Part shown: positions 20,169-28,498 of the stretch, piece by piece
Numbering within the stretch: position 1 is the stretch's first letter
Layout of the letters: each line of letters begins with the position of its first letter
Source of the DNA: CAVVUF01 sp963751425
GTDB lineage: Bacteria > Chloroflexota > Anaerolineae > Anaerolineales > UBA4823
DNA: 64,000 nt
Assembly (NCBI GenBank): GCA_963751425.1
Contig: CAVVUF010000002.1
Coordinates: 1,984,001 to 2,048,000, forward strand
Reading direction: 5' to 3'
Position numbers and translations under genes: made by a program
The notes under the pieces: generated by a model
What the model saw: the letters and a program-made list of their open reading frames with translations, nothing else
What the model was told of the DNA's origin: nothing
Databases searched by the model: none

Positions 20169-21008
20169 CTACTGCCTGCCTTCCACCGCCATCTTGCGGC
20201 TGAAACTCACCTCTGCCCGGCGCTGCCTGGCCATCAGTTCAGGCAGCTCGCCCTCCCTCAATGCCTTCTGCACGCGGGCGTCGCCGTCCAGCAGGCGGAT
20301 CGCCACCCACCTGGCGTTGGGTATGCCCGGGACGGCCTGCTCGATCATCGGAACCAGCTCATCGATGGCATGCTGGAACTCGCTGGTCCCCCCCACCCGC
20401 AGCGGTTGGGTAAGGATGTCACCTTTGATCACACCCTCCACGGTCTGCAGCAGCGTCGGCAGCCCTTCGCCCGTCCTGGCAGTGATCGGGATAGCCGGCA
20501 CGCCCAGATCGCGGCTGATGCTGCGCGCATCCACTTCCAGCCCTTTGCGCCGCGCCTCGTCCATCAGGTTGACGGCTACCACCACCTTGTCGGTGATCTC
20601 CATCACCTGCATCACCAGGTTCAGGTTACGTTCGAGGGCGGTGGCATCAGTGACCACGATGGTGCAGTCCGGCTGTCCGAATAAGATGAAGTCACGGGCT
20701 ACTTCTTCATCCTGAGACGCCGAAAGTAAAGAGTAGGTACCTGGCAGGTCCACCAGCTTGTAGCGGACCCCGTTGAACTGGTAGCCGCCTTCGGCGCGGG
20801 TCACCGTCTTGCCGGGCCAATTGCCCGTATGCTGCTTGAGCCCGGTCAGGGAGTTGAACACCGTGGACTTGCCTGTATTCGGGTTGCCCGCCAGCGCCAC
20901 CAACCGGTCGAAATTATCCACCGTCAACCCCATCTGCTCCAGGTGTGCATAAGCCGGGCAGGTCTCGCAGTTCTCGGTGGGGAGTTGTATCTTGATCTTT
21001 TCAGTCAT
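20169..21008 (-). CDS. feoB: Ferrous iron transporter FeoB, GTPase half
   Basis: A 279-residue FeoB-type G protein. G1 is GNPNTGKST (residues 41-49), G3 is DLPGTYSLLSASQDEE, and G4 is NLMDEA. The domain ends in the helical region near residue 275 and stops; the membrane part is a separate gene. A short N-terminal extension carries CETCPA, which might bind metal or be redox active. No FeoA gene stands alone here, but FeoA-like domains sit on the two DtxR-type proteins upstream on the same strand, with which it probably forms an operon. Confidence 0.88.
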   Translation of the reverse strand: MTEKIKIQLPTENCETCPAYAHLEQMGLTVDNFDRLVALAGNPNTGKSTVFNSLTGLKQHTGNWPGKTVTRAEGGYQFNGVRYKLVDLPGTYSLLSASQDEEVARDFILFGQPDCTIVVTDATALERNLNLVMQVMEITDKVVVAVNLMDEARRKGLEVDARSISRDLGVPAIPITARTGEGLPTLLQTVEGVIKGDILTQPLRVGGTSEFQHAIDELVPMIEQAVPGIPNARWVAIRLLDGDARVQKALREGELPELMARQRRAEVSFSRKMAVEGRQ

Positions 21009-21142
21009 GTCTTTTTTCTCTTTCTCTTACAATCCTTTTTACCGCAGAGCTGCAGAGAACGCTGATAAAATCTTTTTTTGGATATTTCTTTTCATTTTTT
21101 TCTATTTTTTCTCTGAGCACTCTGTTATTCAGCGGAAAATCT

Positions 21143-22150
21143 TTATACCGGCTTGACCCAGATCATGCCCGCCTGGTCCTTGCGGAGGGCGATGAGAGTG
21201 CCGCGGATGCGGTAGCCGCGCGGGTCTCCAAAGAAATTCTTCAGCTCCGGGGAGACCACCGTCCCAGGCGTTAGCCCCAGGTCCAGGAAGCGCCGGCGGG
21301 TAAAGCCCTGCACCCCCTCATCCAGCAGTATGATCTCGGCCTTCTGGTTGTGGTCGAGCTGCCAAAGTGGGATGGCTCCCTTGCGCTTCATCTCACTCTC
21401 CGGAAGCGCGGCCACCTGCACGTTAGCCGCCACAGAGGGCGCCAGGCGGTACTCGTTCTCGCCATCGCTCAACACATACACCTGGGGGTTTTTTGAGAGG
21501 ATGCGCACTACTTGCCCCAACCGCAGTCCCGCCGCTAGGATCTGTTCGTAAGCGATGACCGGCTCATCTTCCAAGTGCACGATGCGACCTGCTTCGGCAC
21601 TCTCCCAGTTCGTCAGCGGTGTGGCCTCTATACTGTGCAACTGACCAGCGCTGCTGGGGATCGGATCGCCGTGCGGATCGGTGGTCGGAAAGCCCATGGC
21701 GGCTTCCATGGCATCCAGGTCCATGTCGCTCATGGCGTGCTCGCGGCGGTGCGCCTCACCGTGGATCTGCTCCAGGGGCATGCGCGCCTCATCTGCCAGG
21801 TAGCGCTCCCACAGCCGGTGGGCGCGCACGATGTGCAACGCCCAGCGCTCACCCTCCTCAGTGAGGCTCACTTCCATGCCCTGGTGCTGCACATAACCGA
21901 GAGCGTCCATCTCGGCCAGCAGCTTCATCACCCGCCCGGGCGAGAGGCGCAGCGCCCCACCCAGCGATTCGGGCGAGGCATGCCGGCCTTGCTGCTCGCG
22001 GTCCAGCAGGTGCTTCAGCGCATCTTCCACCTGCTCGCGCTTGCGCTCCTCCCGCCAGACTCGACTACGCCTCAGCAGGCCATATTTCGGCAAGAATACG
22101 GCCACGGCTACGACCGCAATGAACAAGATCACCCATCCAAATCCATTCAT
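21143..22150 (-). CDS. Membrane-tethered DtxR-type regulator with FeoA domain
   Basis: A 335-residue protein beginning with one transmembrane helix (about residues 4-22). A basic segment follows, then a winged helix (LGGALRLSPGRVMKLLAEMD) and a DtxR metal-binding/dimerisation region with HRLWERYLADEARM, EAHRREHAMSD and DPHGDPIP. Two SH3/FeoA-like segments end it (GLRLGQVVRIL and RRRFLDLGLTPGTVV). It may sense Fe(II) or Mn(II) at the membrane, or act as a FeoA-like partner of the split FeoB. It lies between the soluble DtxR gene and the FeoB GTPase gene on the same strand. Confidence 0.8.
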   Translation of the reverse strand: MNGFGWVILFIAVVAVAVFLPKYGLLRRSRVWREERKREQVEDALKHLLDREQQGRHASPESLGGALRLSPGRVMKLLAEMDALGYVQHQGMEVSLTEEGERWALHIVRAHRLWERYLADEARMPLEQIHGEAHRREHAMSDMDLDAMEAAMGFPTTDPHGDPIPSSAGQLHSIEATPLTNWESAEAGRIVHLEDEPVIAYEQILAAGLRLGQVVRILSKNPQVYVLSDGENEYRLAPSVAANVQVAALPESEMKRKGAIPLWQLDHNQKAEIILLDEGVQGFTRRRFLDLGLTPGTVVSPELKNFFGDPRGYRIRGTLIALRKDQAGMIWVKPV

Positions 22151-22245
22151 ATTGCCTCCATCTACTGATCAAACCACAAACTACGCCAAATATCGAACAT
22201 TATTCTGATCATTTTACTTAATAAGAACTCCGTGTATTTCGCGGT

Positions 22246-22914
22246 TCATGTCACCTCCACGAAAATGCGGCTGCTCACCGGCAGTCCCACGCCGATCTCT
22301 TCCCCGCCCTCCACCGAGAGCGTCAGGATCCCATCGAAGGGGGCGTAGCCTCTCACTTCCAGTTTTGCTCCGGGCGTCAATCTCAGCCCATCCAGGTGAC
22401 GCAGTAGGCTCTGGTCATCTGCTTGCACGCGCACCACGACCGCCCGCTGGGTAGGTCTCAGCTCTGCTAGTGGTAACGAAGAGTTTGCAGTCATCACCAG
22501 CTCGGGCGTGGGGATCAGCTCTCCGTGAGGATCTCGCGACGGATCTCCCAGTGCCATTGCAATCCGCTGCTCGAAATCTTCTGAGATCACATGCTCCAAA
22601 CGGCAGGCCTCCTCGTGTACTGCATCCCACGAATAGCCCAACGCCCGCACCAGGTAGGTCTCGAGCAGGCGGTGGTGACGGATCACCTCGAGTGCTTTAC
22701 GCTCTCCCACGACAGTTAGTGTGGCACCTTGACCCTTTCGATAGATCACCAGCGGCGGGTCAGAAACAGCCATGCGCTGCAGCATGCCCGTCACCGAAGC
22801 TGGAGCAATCTCCAACCGGCGGGCGAGCTCCATCGTGGATGCTTCGCCTCCTTCGCTGACCAAGGCGTAGATCGTTTTTAAGTAATCCTGGGTATTGCTG
22901 CTAATATTTTTCAT
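22246..22914 (-). CDS. DtxR family metal-dependent transcriptional regulator
   Basis: A 222-residue DtxR/MntR-type repressor: winged helix (ARRLEIAPASVTGMLQRMA), a metal-binding domain (HHRLLETYLVRALGYSWDAV, EEACRLEHVISEDFE, DPHGELIP) and a C-terminal SH3/FeoA-like domain. Length is close to IdeR/DtxR. It is the promoter-proximal gene of the iron block and has a strong promoter with a TTTAG/CTAAA dyad just after the -10 box, so it probably represses itself and the feo genes when metal is bound. Confidence 0.88.
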   Translation of the reverse strand: MKNISSNTQDYLKTIYALVSEGGEASTMELARRLEIAPASVTGMLQRMAVSDPPLVIYRKGQGATLTVVGERKALEVIRHHRLLETYLVRALGYSWDAVHEEACRLEHVISEDFEQRIAMALGDPSRDPHGELIPTPELVMTANSSLPLAELRPTQRAVVVRVQADDQSLLRHLDGLRLTPGAKLEVRGYAPFDGILTLSVEGGEEIGVGLPVSSRIFVEVT

Positions 22915-22928
22915 AGGCTAAATAATAG

Positions 22929-22944
22929 TTTAGGTAATACTAAA
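22929..22944 (-). promoter_or_regulatory. Candidate DtxR operator dyad
   Basis: TTTAG (22929-22933) and CTAAA (22940-22944) flank a 6-base centre, in the style of DtxR/IdeR boxes with T-AGG and CCTAA half-sites. It lies right after the -10 box and 15 bases before the DtxR start codon, covering the expected transcription start. Confidence 0.5.
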
Positions 22945-22946
22945 TA

Positions 22947-22975
22947 ATAATAGCATAGTGACATGTTTGAGTCAA
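22947..22975 (-). promoter_or_regulatory. Sigma-70-type promoter of the iron operon
   Basis: On the minus strand, TTGACT (22975-22970) and TATTAT (22952-22947) are separated by exactly 17 bases. Both are near consensus and lie 33 bases upstream of the DtxR start codon. Confidence 0.65.
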
Positions 22976-23057
22976 GTCCATTGTGTTCACTTTATGTGAT
23001 AATGACACTCTATTGGTCCTTCAACGTTAATAAAATTAGAAGATATTTATCCTGTAA

Positions 23058-23086
23058 TTGACGCTTGAATGTTATTCTGATAGGAT
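23058..23086 (+). promoter_or_regulatory. Candidate promoter of the ferrochelatase-like gene
   Basis: TTGACG (23058-23063) and TAGGAT (23081-23086) are 17 bases apart. A small dyad CCAAT-TTT-ATTGG (23090-23102) lies at the expected start of transcription and may be an operator. Confidence 0.45.
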
Positions 23087-23140
23087 TGACCAATTTTATT
23101 GGCGATTTTCAATTTATCTCTGTGACAATTGAGGGTGAAT

Positions 23141-24439
23141 ATGGGCTGGGTATTATTATGTTTTTTCTCGTTTCTGACGGGTATCTTTTATTTGAAGTTT
23201 TTAACGGTCCACCCTTTGAGCATGAATATCCACTTGAACTTGATGTGGATATTTTTATTTGCCAGCGGGGTGGCTTTCTTTCAGCCACAGGTGGTGGGGT
23301 TGGCGTGGTTAGGGGTGGTCTTGTGGGGAGCGTTCTTGTTGGCTGGGTATGCCTTGGCGGCGGAGGTGTTCTTACGGCGGGAGGATGCCCGACATGTGCC
23401 GGAGCTGAAGCGCATCAAGGGGGATGCGGGCAAGGGGCACACGGCAGTGATCTATTTTACCCATGGGGAGCCGGAGACCTATGACCCGATCGGGTGGCTG
23501 AACCAGTTCCGGGAGTTCGACGAGCAGAAGATCGCCTTCGTACCCAAGCTGGCGCGGCCGTTCTTTGTGTATAAGCTGCGCAAGAGCTACCTGCAGGTGG
23601 GGATGAGCAAGCACCGCCAGATGCACCAGCGCATGCTTTGCAGCCTGAAGGAAACTTTCCGCCTGGAGGGGGATGAGACGACCCGCTTTTACCTGAGCTT
23701 TTTAGACGATAACCCGAGACCGGATGCGGCGGTGATCCAGGCGCTAAACGAGGGAGCGAGCCGGATCGTGGTGGCAGAGGTGTTCGTCTCTGTCTCGAAC
23801 CACACGCTGGAGGGGAAGAATTTGATCGAGGCGCTGCATGTGGAGGCGTTAGGGGTGCCGGTCTGCTATACGGGTCCGCTGTGGGATTCGCCCACGCTGC
23901 ACAGGATGTTCGTGGAGCGGGCGAATGCAAACCTGGAGGGGATGGATAAAGCAAAGGTGGGGGTGCTGCTGGTGGGGCACGGTCAGCCGGACGAGTGGGA
24001 CCGGGAGTTTGCGACTGAGACGGAGCATGAGATTGCCTTCCGGCGCTCTATCCTGGACCAGCTGGTGGAAGATGGCTACCGGAGCGAGAACGTGAGCCTG
24101 GCGTGGATGGAGTTTAAGAAGCCGAAACCGAAGGTGATGATCGAGCAATTCGTGAAGAACGGGGTGGAGAAGGTGCTGTATTTCTCAGCGGCAATCAGCG
24201 CGGATTCGATCCACAGCCAGTACGATGTGCCTGAGCTAGTGGAGAAGGCTAAGGTGCCGGAGGGATTCCCGCTGGTGAACCTGGGGGGATGGAACGATGA
24301 CCCGCTGGTGATCCAGGCAATCAAGGAGAAGATCGCTGCGGCAGATGAGTCCGCGGGTGTGTGCCAACCTCTGATGGGTGAGTCCGCTGGTATGTGCCAA
24401 CCTTTGATGGGTGAGGTGGAATTGGATATTCGTTCTTAG
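23141..24439 (+). CDS. Membrane-anchored ferrochelatase-like protein
   Basis: The first ~80 residues hold two to three transmembrane helices (GWVLLCFFSFLTGIFYLKFL, then MWIFLFASGVAFF and VVLWGAFLLAGYALA). The remaining ~340 residues resemble a chelatase of the HemH/CbiX class: VIYFTHGEPETYDP, two Rossmann-like halves (VLLVGHGQPDEWDRE), and VLYFSAAISADSIHSQYDVP where ferrochelatases have the S-D-H-E active-site loop, here not canonical. GAGGGTG precedes ATG 23141. The position beside the feo block fits iron insertion into a tetrapyrrole. The tail carries a 33-bp tandem repeat. A non-heme chelatase is the alternative. Confidence 0.7.
   Translation: MGWVLLCFFSFLTGIFYLKFLTVHPLSMNIHLNLMWIFLFASGVAFFQPQVVGLAWLGVVLWGAFLLAGYALAAEVFLRREDARHVPELKRIKGDAGKGHTAVIYFTHGEPETYDPIGWLNQFREFDEQKIAFVPKLARPFFVYKLRKSYLQVGMSKHRQMHQRMLCSLKETFRLEGDETTRFYLSFLDDNPRPDAAVIQALNEGASRIVVAEVFVSVSNHTLEGKNLIEALHVEALGVPVCYTGPLWDSPTLHRMFVERANANLEGMDKAKVGVLLVGHGQPDEWDREFATETEHEIAFRRSILDQLVEDGYRSENVSLAWMEFKKPKPKVMIEQFVKNGVEKVLYFSAAISADSIHSQYDVPELVEKAKVPEGFPLVNLGGWNDDPLVIQAIKEKIAAADESAGVCQPLMGESAGMCQPLMGEVELDIRS
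24347..24412 (+). repeat. Two-copy 33-bp tandem repeat in the 3' end of the chelatase-like gene
   Basis: Units 24347-24379 and 24380-24412 differ at four positions and encode ESAGVCQPLMG and ESAGMCQPLMG. The repeat keeps the frame and adds two Cys residues beyond the chelatase fold. It may be a recent insertion or duplication. Confidence 0.8.
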
Positions 24440-24497
24440 GGATTGGTTATTGGAAAACGATCAACCAGGCACAATATAAATTTTTGCTTACAACTGT

Positions 24498-24515
24498 GAC
24501 AAGATTAATCTTGTC
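24498..24515. promoter_or_regulatory. Perfect 18-bp palindrome GACAAGATTAATCTTGTC
   Basis: The two 9-base halves are exact inverse complements with no spacer. The site lies 37 bases upstream of the RPH/PEP-synthase-like start codon, in a short gap after the chelatase gene, and has no T tract. A repressor operator is the simplest reading. Confidence 0.5.
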
Positions 24516-24551
24516 CTAAAAGTGTGGATTACAGCGTGAGACAGGATATAA

Positions 24552-26974
24552 ATGCAGCAGCGAGAGCGGTACGTCTATTTGATCCATCAGAAGCCTCCAC
24601 CAGATGAGGCGGGCGGGAAGGCGCTTCACCTGCATCGCCTGATGAAGAGGGGGCTGCGCGTGCCGTGGGCTTTGGTGGTCACCTGGAAAGCGTATGACCG
24701 CTACATGCAAGGGGAAGTGGGGGTGTTGGAGGATGTGCATAAGGAGCTGGCGGAACGATTGGATCCCTCCAAGGCGTACGCGGTACGCTCGTCGGCGAAT
24801 ATCGAGGATACCTTGGAGCACTCCTTCGCCGGGCAGTTCAAGACAGAGCTGGAGGTGAGAGGCATTGAGCGGGTGAAGGAGGCAGTGAAAACTACCTGGG
24901 AGTCGACCCACAGCCCAGTGGTGGAAGCTTACCTGAATAAGCTGCCGCAGGAGAAGCGCGGGCTGCACATGGGGGTGATCGTGCAGGAGATGGTTAGGCC
25001 GGCGGTTTCGGGGGTGGCGTTTTCACGCAATCCCCTGACGGGGGAGAATGAGGTGATCGTAGAGGCGGTGAGGGGACCGGGGACGGCGCTGGTGCAGGAT
25101 GGTGCGACTCCGCTCCATTGGGTCTGGCAGGCAGGGCAGTGGAAGACGCGTCCGCCTGCGGAAGATGATTACGTTACCGAAGTATTGATTGAGGAGGTGG
25201 TGAAGGAGACGCAGCGCATTGCGCAACTCTTCCGGCTGGACGTGGACCTGGAATGGGTGTATGACGGGGAGACATTCTATTGGGTGCAGATGCGCGCGAT
25301 CACTTCATTGAAGGACTTGACAGTTTATTCCAACCGTTTTTCCAGGGAGATGCTACCTGGGATGATCAAGCCGCTGATCTGGTCGGTGAATATCCCGCTG
25401 GTGACCAAGGTGTGGGTGGATGTGCTGACCGAGCTGGTTGGAGAGAACGACCTGAAGCTGGATGAGATGGCGCGCAGTTTTTATTACCGGGCGTATTTCA
25501 ACCTGAGCGTGTTTGGGCGCATCTGGGCGAGGCTGGGGATGCCGCGCGAGAGCCTGGAGATGATGATGGGACTCCTGCCGCGGGCTGAGGGGCAGCGCAT
25601 GTTCAAGATGAACGGGCGTATGCTGGCATTGACACCCCAGCTGCTGGGCTTCTTGCGCAATAAGTGGAAGCTAGGGGAGCGCTTCGAGCGCGATTACCCG
25701 GTCTTGGCGGCGCTCTTTGAGGTTTATGATTGGCAGAGTGCAGATGAGTTGGGGGAGCGGGAGCTGCTGAGGGTGATTGACCGGCTGTACGAGGATGTGC
25801 AGCGCCTGGTGTATTACAATATCAATGTGCCCATCCTGGCGACGGTTTACAATGCGCTGTTGGGAAGAGCGCTGAAAAAATCAGGCCTGGACTTGATGCA
25901 GTTTGATGTGATGGAGGGGATGACGGAGCACCTGGCTTACGATCCGCAGGTTAGCTTGAGGGAGCTGCGTGAGGATTATGCGGGGCTGGACCGGGAGCTT
26001 CAAGAGCGCATCCAGAGCAGCTCGTTCTTGGGGTTCGAATGCCTGGAAGGGATGGAAGCATTTCAGGAAAAGGTAAGGCGCTTCTTATTGCGCTTCGGGC
26101 ACCTTTCGGAGAGCGGGAACGATTTTTCGAGCGTGCCCTGGCGGGAGAAGCCGGAGACGATCTTGAAGCTGGTGACGCAGGCAGATGAGGCGGGGGAGGC
26201 AGCGGGAGCAAAGCGCAGTCTGGGGGAGGTGAAACTGGGCGGGCTGAGCGGTTATTGGATGAGAAAGATGCACAAGCGGGCGCAGCAGTTCCGCCTGTAC
26301 CGCGAGCAGATCAGCTCGTTGTATACTTATGCCTATGGGATGTTCAGGCCCTATTTCCTGGCGCTGGGGGGGCATTTTGTGCTGGAGGGTTTGTTGGATG
26401 AGGTGGAGGATGTTTTTTATTTGAGCAGGGAAGAGGTTGGGAGGACTGGGATTGCTTCGTGAGCAAAGAGCTCTCACTCTCAATGACAAGGTGGCGGAGA
26501 GAGATTTGCGCAATGACGAAGAGGTGGATTACCGGAAGGTGGTGGCGGAGCGCAAGGCTGAGATGGAGCGCTGCCGGGAGGTGGTACTGCCAGCCTTAAT
26601 CTACGGAGAGACGGCGCCGGTGCTGGCGGTGGGGGGCGGGGAGAAGCTGAGCGGGGTGCCCACTTCGCGCGGATACTACCAGGGGAGGGCGCGGGTGGTG
26701 AGAGGATTGGATGATTTCGGCAAGGTGAGGGCAGGGGATGTGGTGGTGATCCCGTATTCGGATGTGAGCTGGACACCGCTGTTTGCCCGCGCTGGGGCGG
26801 TGGTGAGCTGAGTTGGGCGGGATGCTTTCGCACAGCTCGATTGTGGCGCGCGAGTACCAGATCCCGGCGGTGGTGTCGGTGGCGGGGGCGATGCATTTGC
26901 CGGAGGGGGCGCTGGTGAGTGTGGATGGGTTTAGAGGTGAGGTGGTTGTGCATGAGGAGCATGGAGATGAATGA
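24552..26974 (+). CDS. PEP synthase/rifampicin phosphotransferase-like protein, two frameshifts
   Basis: About 805 residues once two indels are bridged. The N-terminal ATP-grasp part has YAVRSSANIEDTLEHSFAGQ and SGVAFSRNPLTGENEVIVEA; the C-terminal swivelling domain has GVPTSRGYYQGRARVV and the phospho-His motif GGMLSHSSIVAREYQIPAVV. The PEP-binding TIM barrel of true PEP synthase is absent, so the architecture is closer to rifampicin phosphotransferase (ATP to AMP, phosphoryl transfer to a substrate). Frame breaks lie at about 26437-26465 and 26805-26815. The 3' end overlaps the next start by 8 bases. Confidence 0.75.
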
Positions 26975-27707
26975 ATTTTGGGGTTATCTATTGGCGGCGG
27001 TCATTGGGTATTTGATAGGATCGCTCTCGTTTGCCAGAATTGTTACCTGGATCTTCGCGAGGGGCACAGATATTTCAAGCATTCAACAGCCGATACCGAA
27101 TACAGATATAACGTTTGAGTCGGACTTGATCAGCGCTTCGGCAGTACGCATCCATGTGGGGACGCGTTATGGCTGCCTGACGGCAATACTCGATATAATG
27201 AAGGTAACGCTTCCTACCCTGGCTTTCAGATTCTGGCAGCCTGAGATGCCTTTTTTTCTCGTAACCGCAGCTGCAGGATTAGTTGGGCATGATTGGCCTA
27301 TTTATTACCGGTTTAAAGGTGGGCGCGGAGAGTCTCCCATCTTGGGTGGGATGCTGGCAATCGATCCACTGGGATTAGTGGTGACGAACCTGGCGGGATT
27401 TCTTATTGGCTGGCTGGTAGGAGATGTGCTGGTGCTACGCTGGTCGTTCCTGGTTCTGCTGATCCCGTGGTTCTGGCTAACGAAACAAGAGCCGGCGTAT
27501 GTGCTTTATGCGGTCTTTTTCAACTTAGTATACTGGAGTTCGATGAGTTCGGAGCTCAAACAGTTTGTGATGATCTTGAAGAAGGGCGGGCTTAGCAAAC
27601 AATCAGAGGTGGCTGGCGATATGGCAATGGGGAAAAGGCTAGGTTCCTTTTTAGATCAGTATGGTGCACCTGCGTTATTGAAAAAGGGTTTTAAACGAGA
27701 CACTTAA
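26967..27707 (+). CDS. PlsY-like glycerol-3-phosphate acyltransferase paralogue 1
   Basis: An integral membrane protein of ~246 residues with PlsY motifs: GYLIGSLSFARIV near the N-terminus (PlsY G-S-x-P/S-x-A) and GHDWPIYYRFKGGRG in the middle (GH...F-K-G-G-K/R-G). PlsY passes acyl groups from acyl-phosphate to glycerol-3-phosphate. An inserted segment (about residues 35-55) and a long hydrophilic C-terminus differ from standard ~200-residue PlsY. GAGGAG precedes ATG 26967, which overlaps the previous stop. Confidence 0.72.
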   Translation: MNEFWGYLLAAVIGYLIGSLSFARIVTWIFARGTDISSIQQPIPNTDITFESDLISASAVRIHVGTRYGCLTAILDIMKVTLPTLAFRFWQPEMPFFLVTAAAGLVGHDWPIYYRFKGGRGESPILGGMLAIDPLGLVVTNLAGFLIGWLVGDVLVLRWSFLVLLIPWFWLTKQEPAYVLYAVFFNLVYWSSMSSELKQFVMILKKGGLSKQSEVAGDMAMGKRLGSFLDQYGAPALLKKGFKRDT

Positions 27708-27728
27708 CGTTGAGAATTAGAGTACAGA

Positions 27729-28490
27729 ATGAATGGTCTTTGGATTTATTTTTTAGCAAGCCTGGTCGGATATTTAACAGGCTCGATTTCTTTTGCCAGG
27801 CTGGTCTCGAGGATAGCCTCTCCGGGCAGGCAGGTGGGTGATATTAAGGTGCAGGTGCCAGGAACAAATGAGTATGTGGAGTCGGATGCAATGAGCGCTA
27901 CGACGGTGCGGCTGGAGTTTGGGGCGAAGTTCGGCTGCATGGTGGGGATCTTCGATATCCTCAAGGCTTTGGTGCCGGGGCTGATTTTCAAGCTTTTATA
28001 CCCGGACTCCTACGCATACCTGGCAGCGTCTGGGATGGCGTTGGTGGGGCATAACTGGCCAATTTACTATCGCTTCAAGGGTGGGCGAGGGCTGTCATCG
28101 GTGTTGGGGGGGTTCCTGGTGGTGGATTGGCTGGGGGTGCTGGTGACGAACGTCATCGGCTTTCTGATTGGTTTTCCCATGCGCAATATGCTGGTGATCA
28201 CAGGCTTTGGGATCATCTTGATGATCCCTTGGCTCATCCTGCGCACGCAAGATTGGGTCTTGGTGGGGTATGCGGTCGTGATGAATGTGATCTTTTGGGG
28301 GTCAATGGCGCCGGAGCTGAAGAGTTATGGGAAAATCGTGCGAGCCGGGAAGCTGGACGAATTTTCGAGAGCAACTGAGATGCGAGTGATCCATGAGGAT
28401 GGCACCGAGCGGGTGGATACGTTCACCCTGGAAAGTATGGTGCAGTCGATGAAAGCAAAGTTTTCAAAAAAGAAGGCAAAGAAAGGCTGA
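27729..28490 (+). CDS. PlsY-like glycerol-3-phosphate acyltransferase paralogue 2
   Basis: A 253-residue paralogue of the upstream gene with the same motifs (GYLTGSISFARLV, GHNWPIYYRFKGGRG) and the same inserted segment ending ESDAMSATTVR. Its C-terminus is basic (FSKKKAKKG). Two adjacent diverged copies suggest a specialised lipid or heteromeric role rather than housekeeping phosphatidate synthesis. It starts 21 bases after the previous stop and ends 8 bases before the ABC ATPase gene. Confidence 0.72.
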   Translation: MNGLWIYFLASLVGYLTGSISFARLVSRIASPGRQVGDIKVQVPGTNEYVESDAMSATTVRLEFGAKFGCMVGIFDILKALVPGLIFKLLYPDSYAYLAASGMALVGHNWPIYYRFKGGRGLSSVLGGFLVVDWLGVLVTNVIGFLIGFPMRNMLVITGFGIILMIPWLILRTQDWVLVGYAVVMNVIFWGSMAPELKSYGKIVRAGKLDEFSRATEMRVIHEDGTERVDTFTLESMVQSMKAKFSKKKAKKG

Positions 28491-28498
28491 GGCAGCGG

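Noticed and set aside
23065..23484. 139-residue Gly/Val-rich ORF on the plus strand
   Set aside because: It lies in another frame of the ferrochelatase-like gene and has only low-complexity composition.
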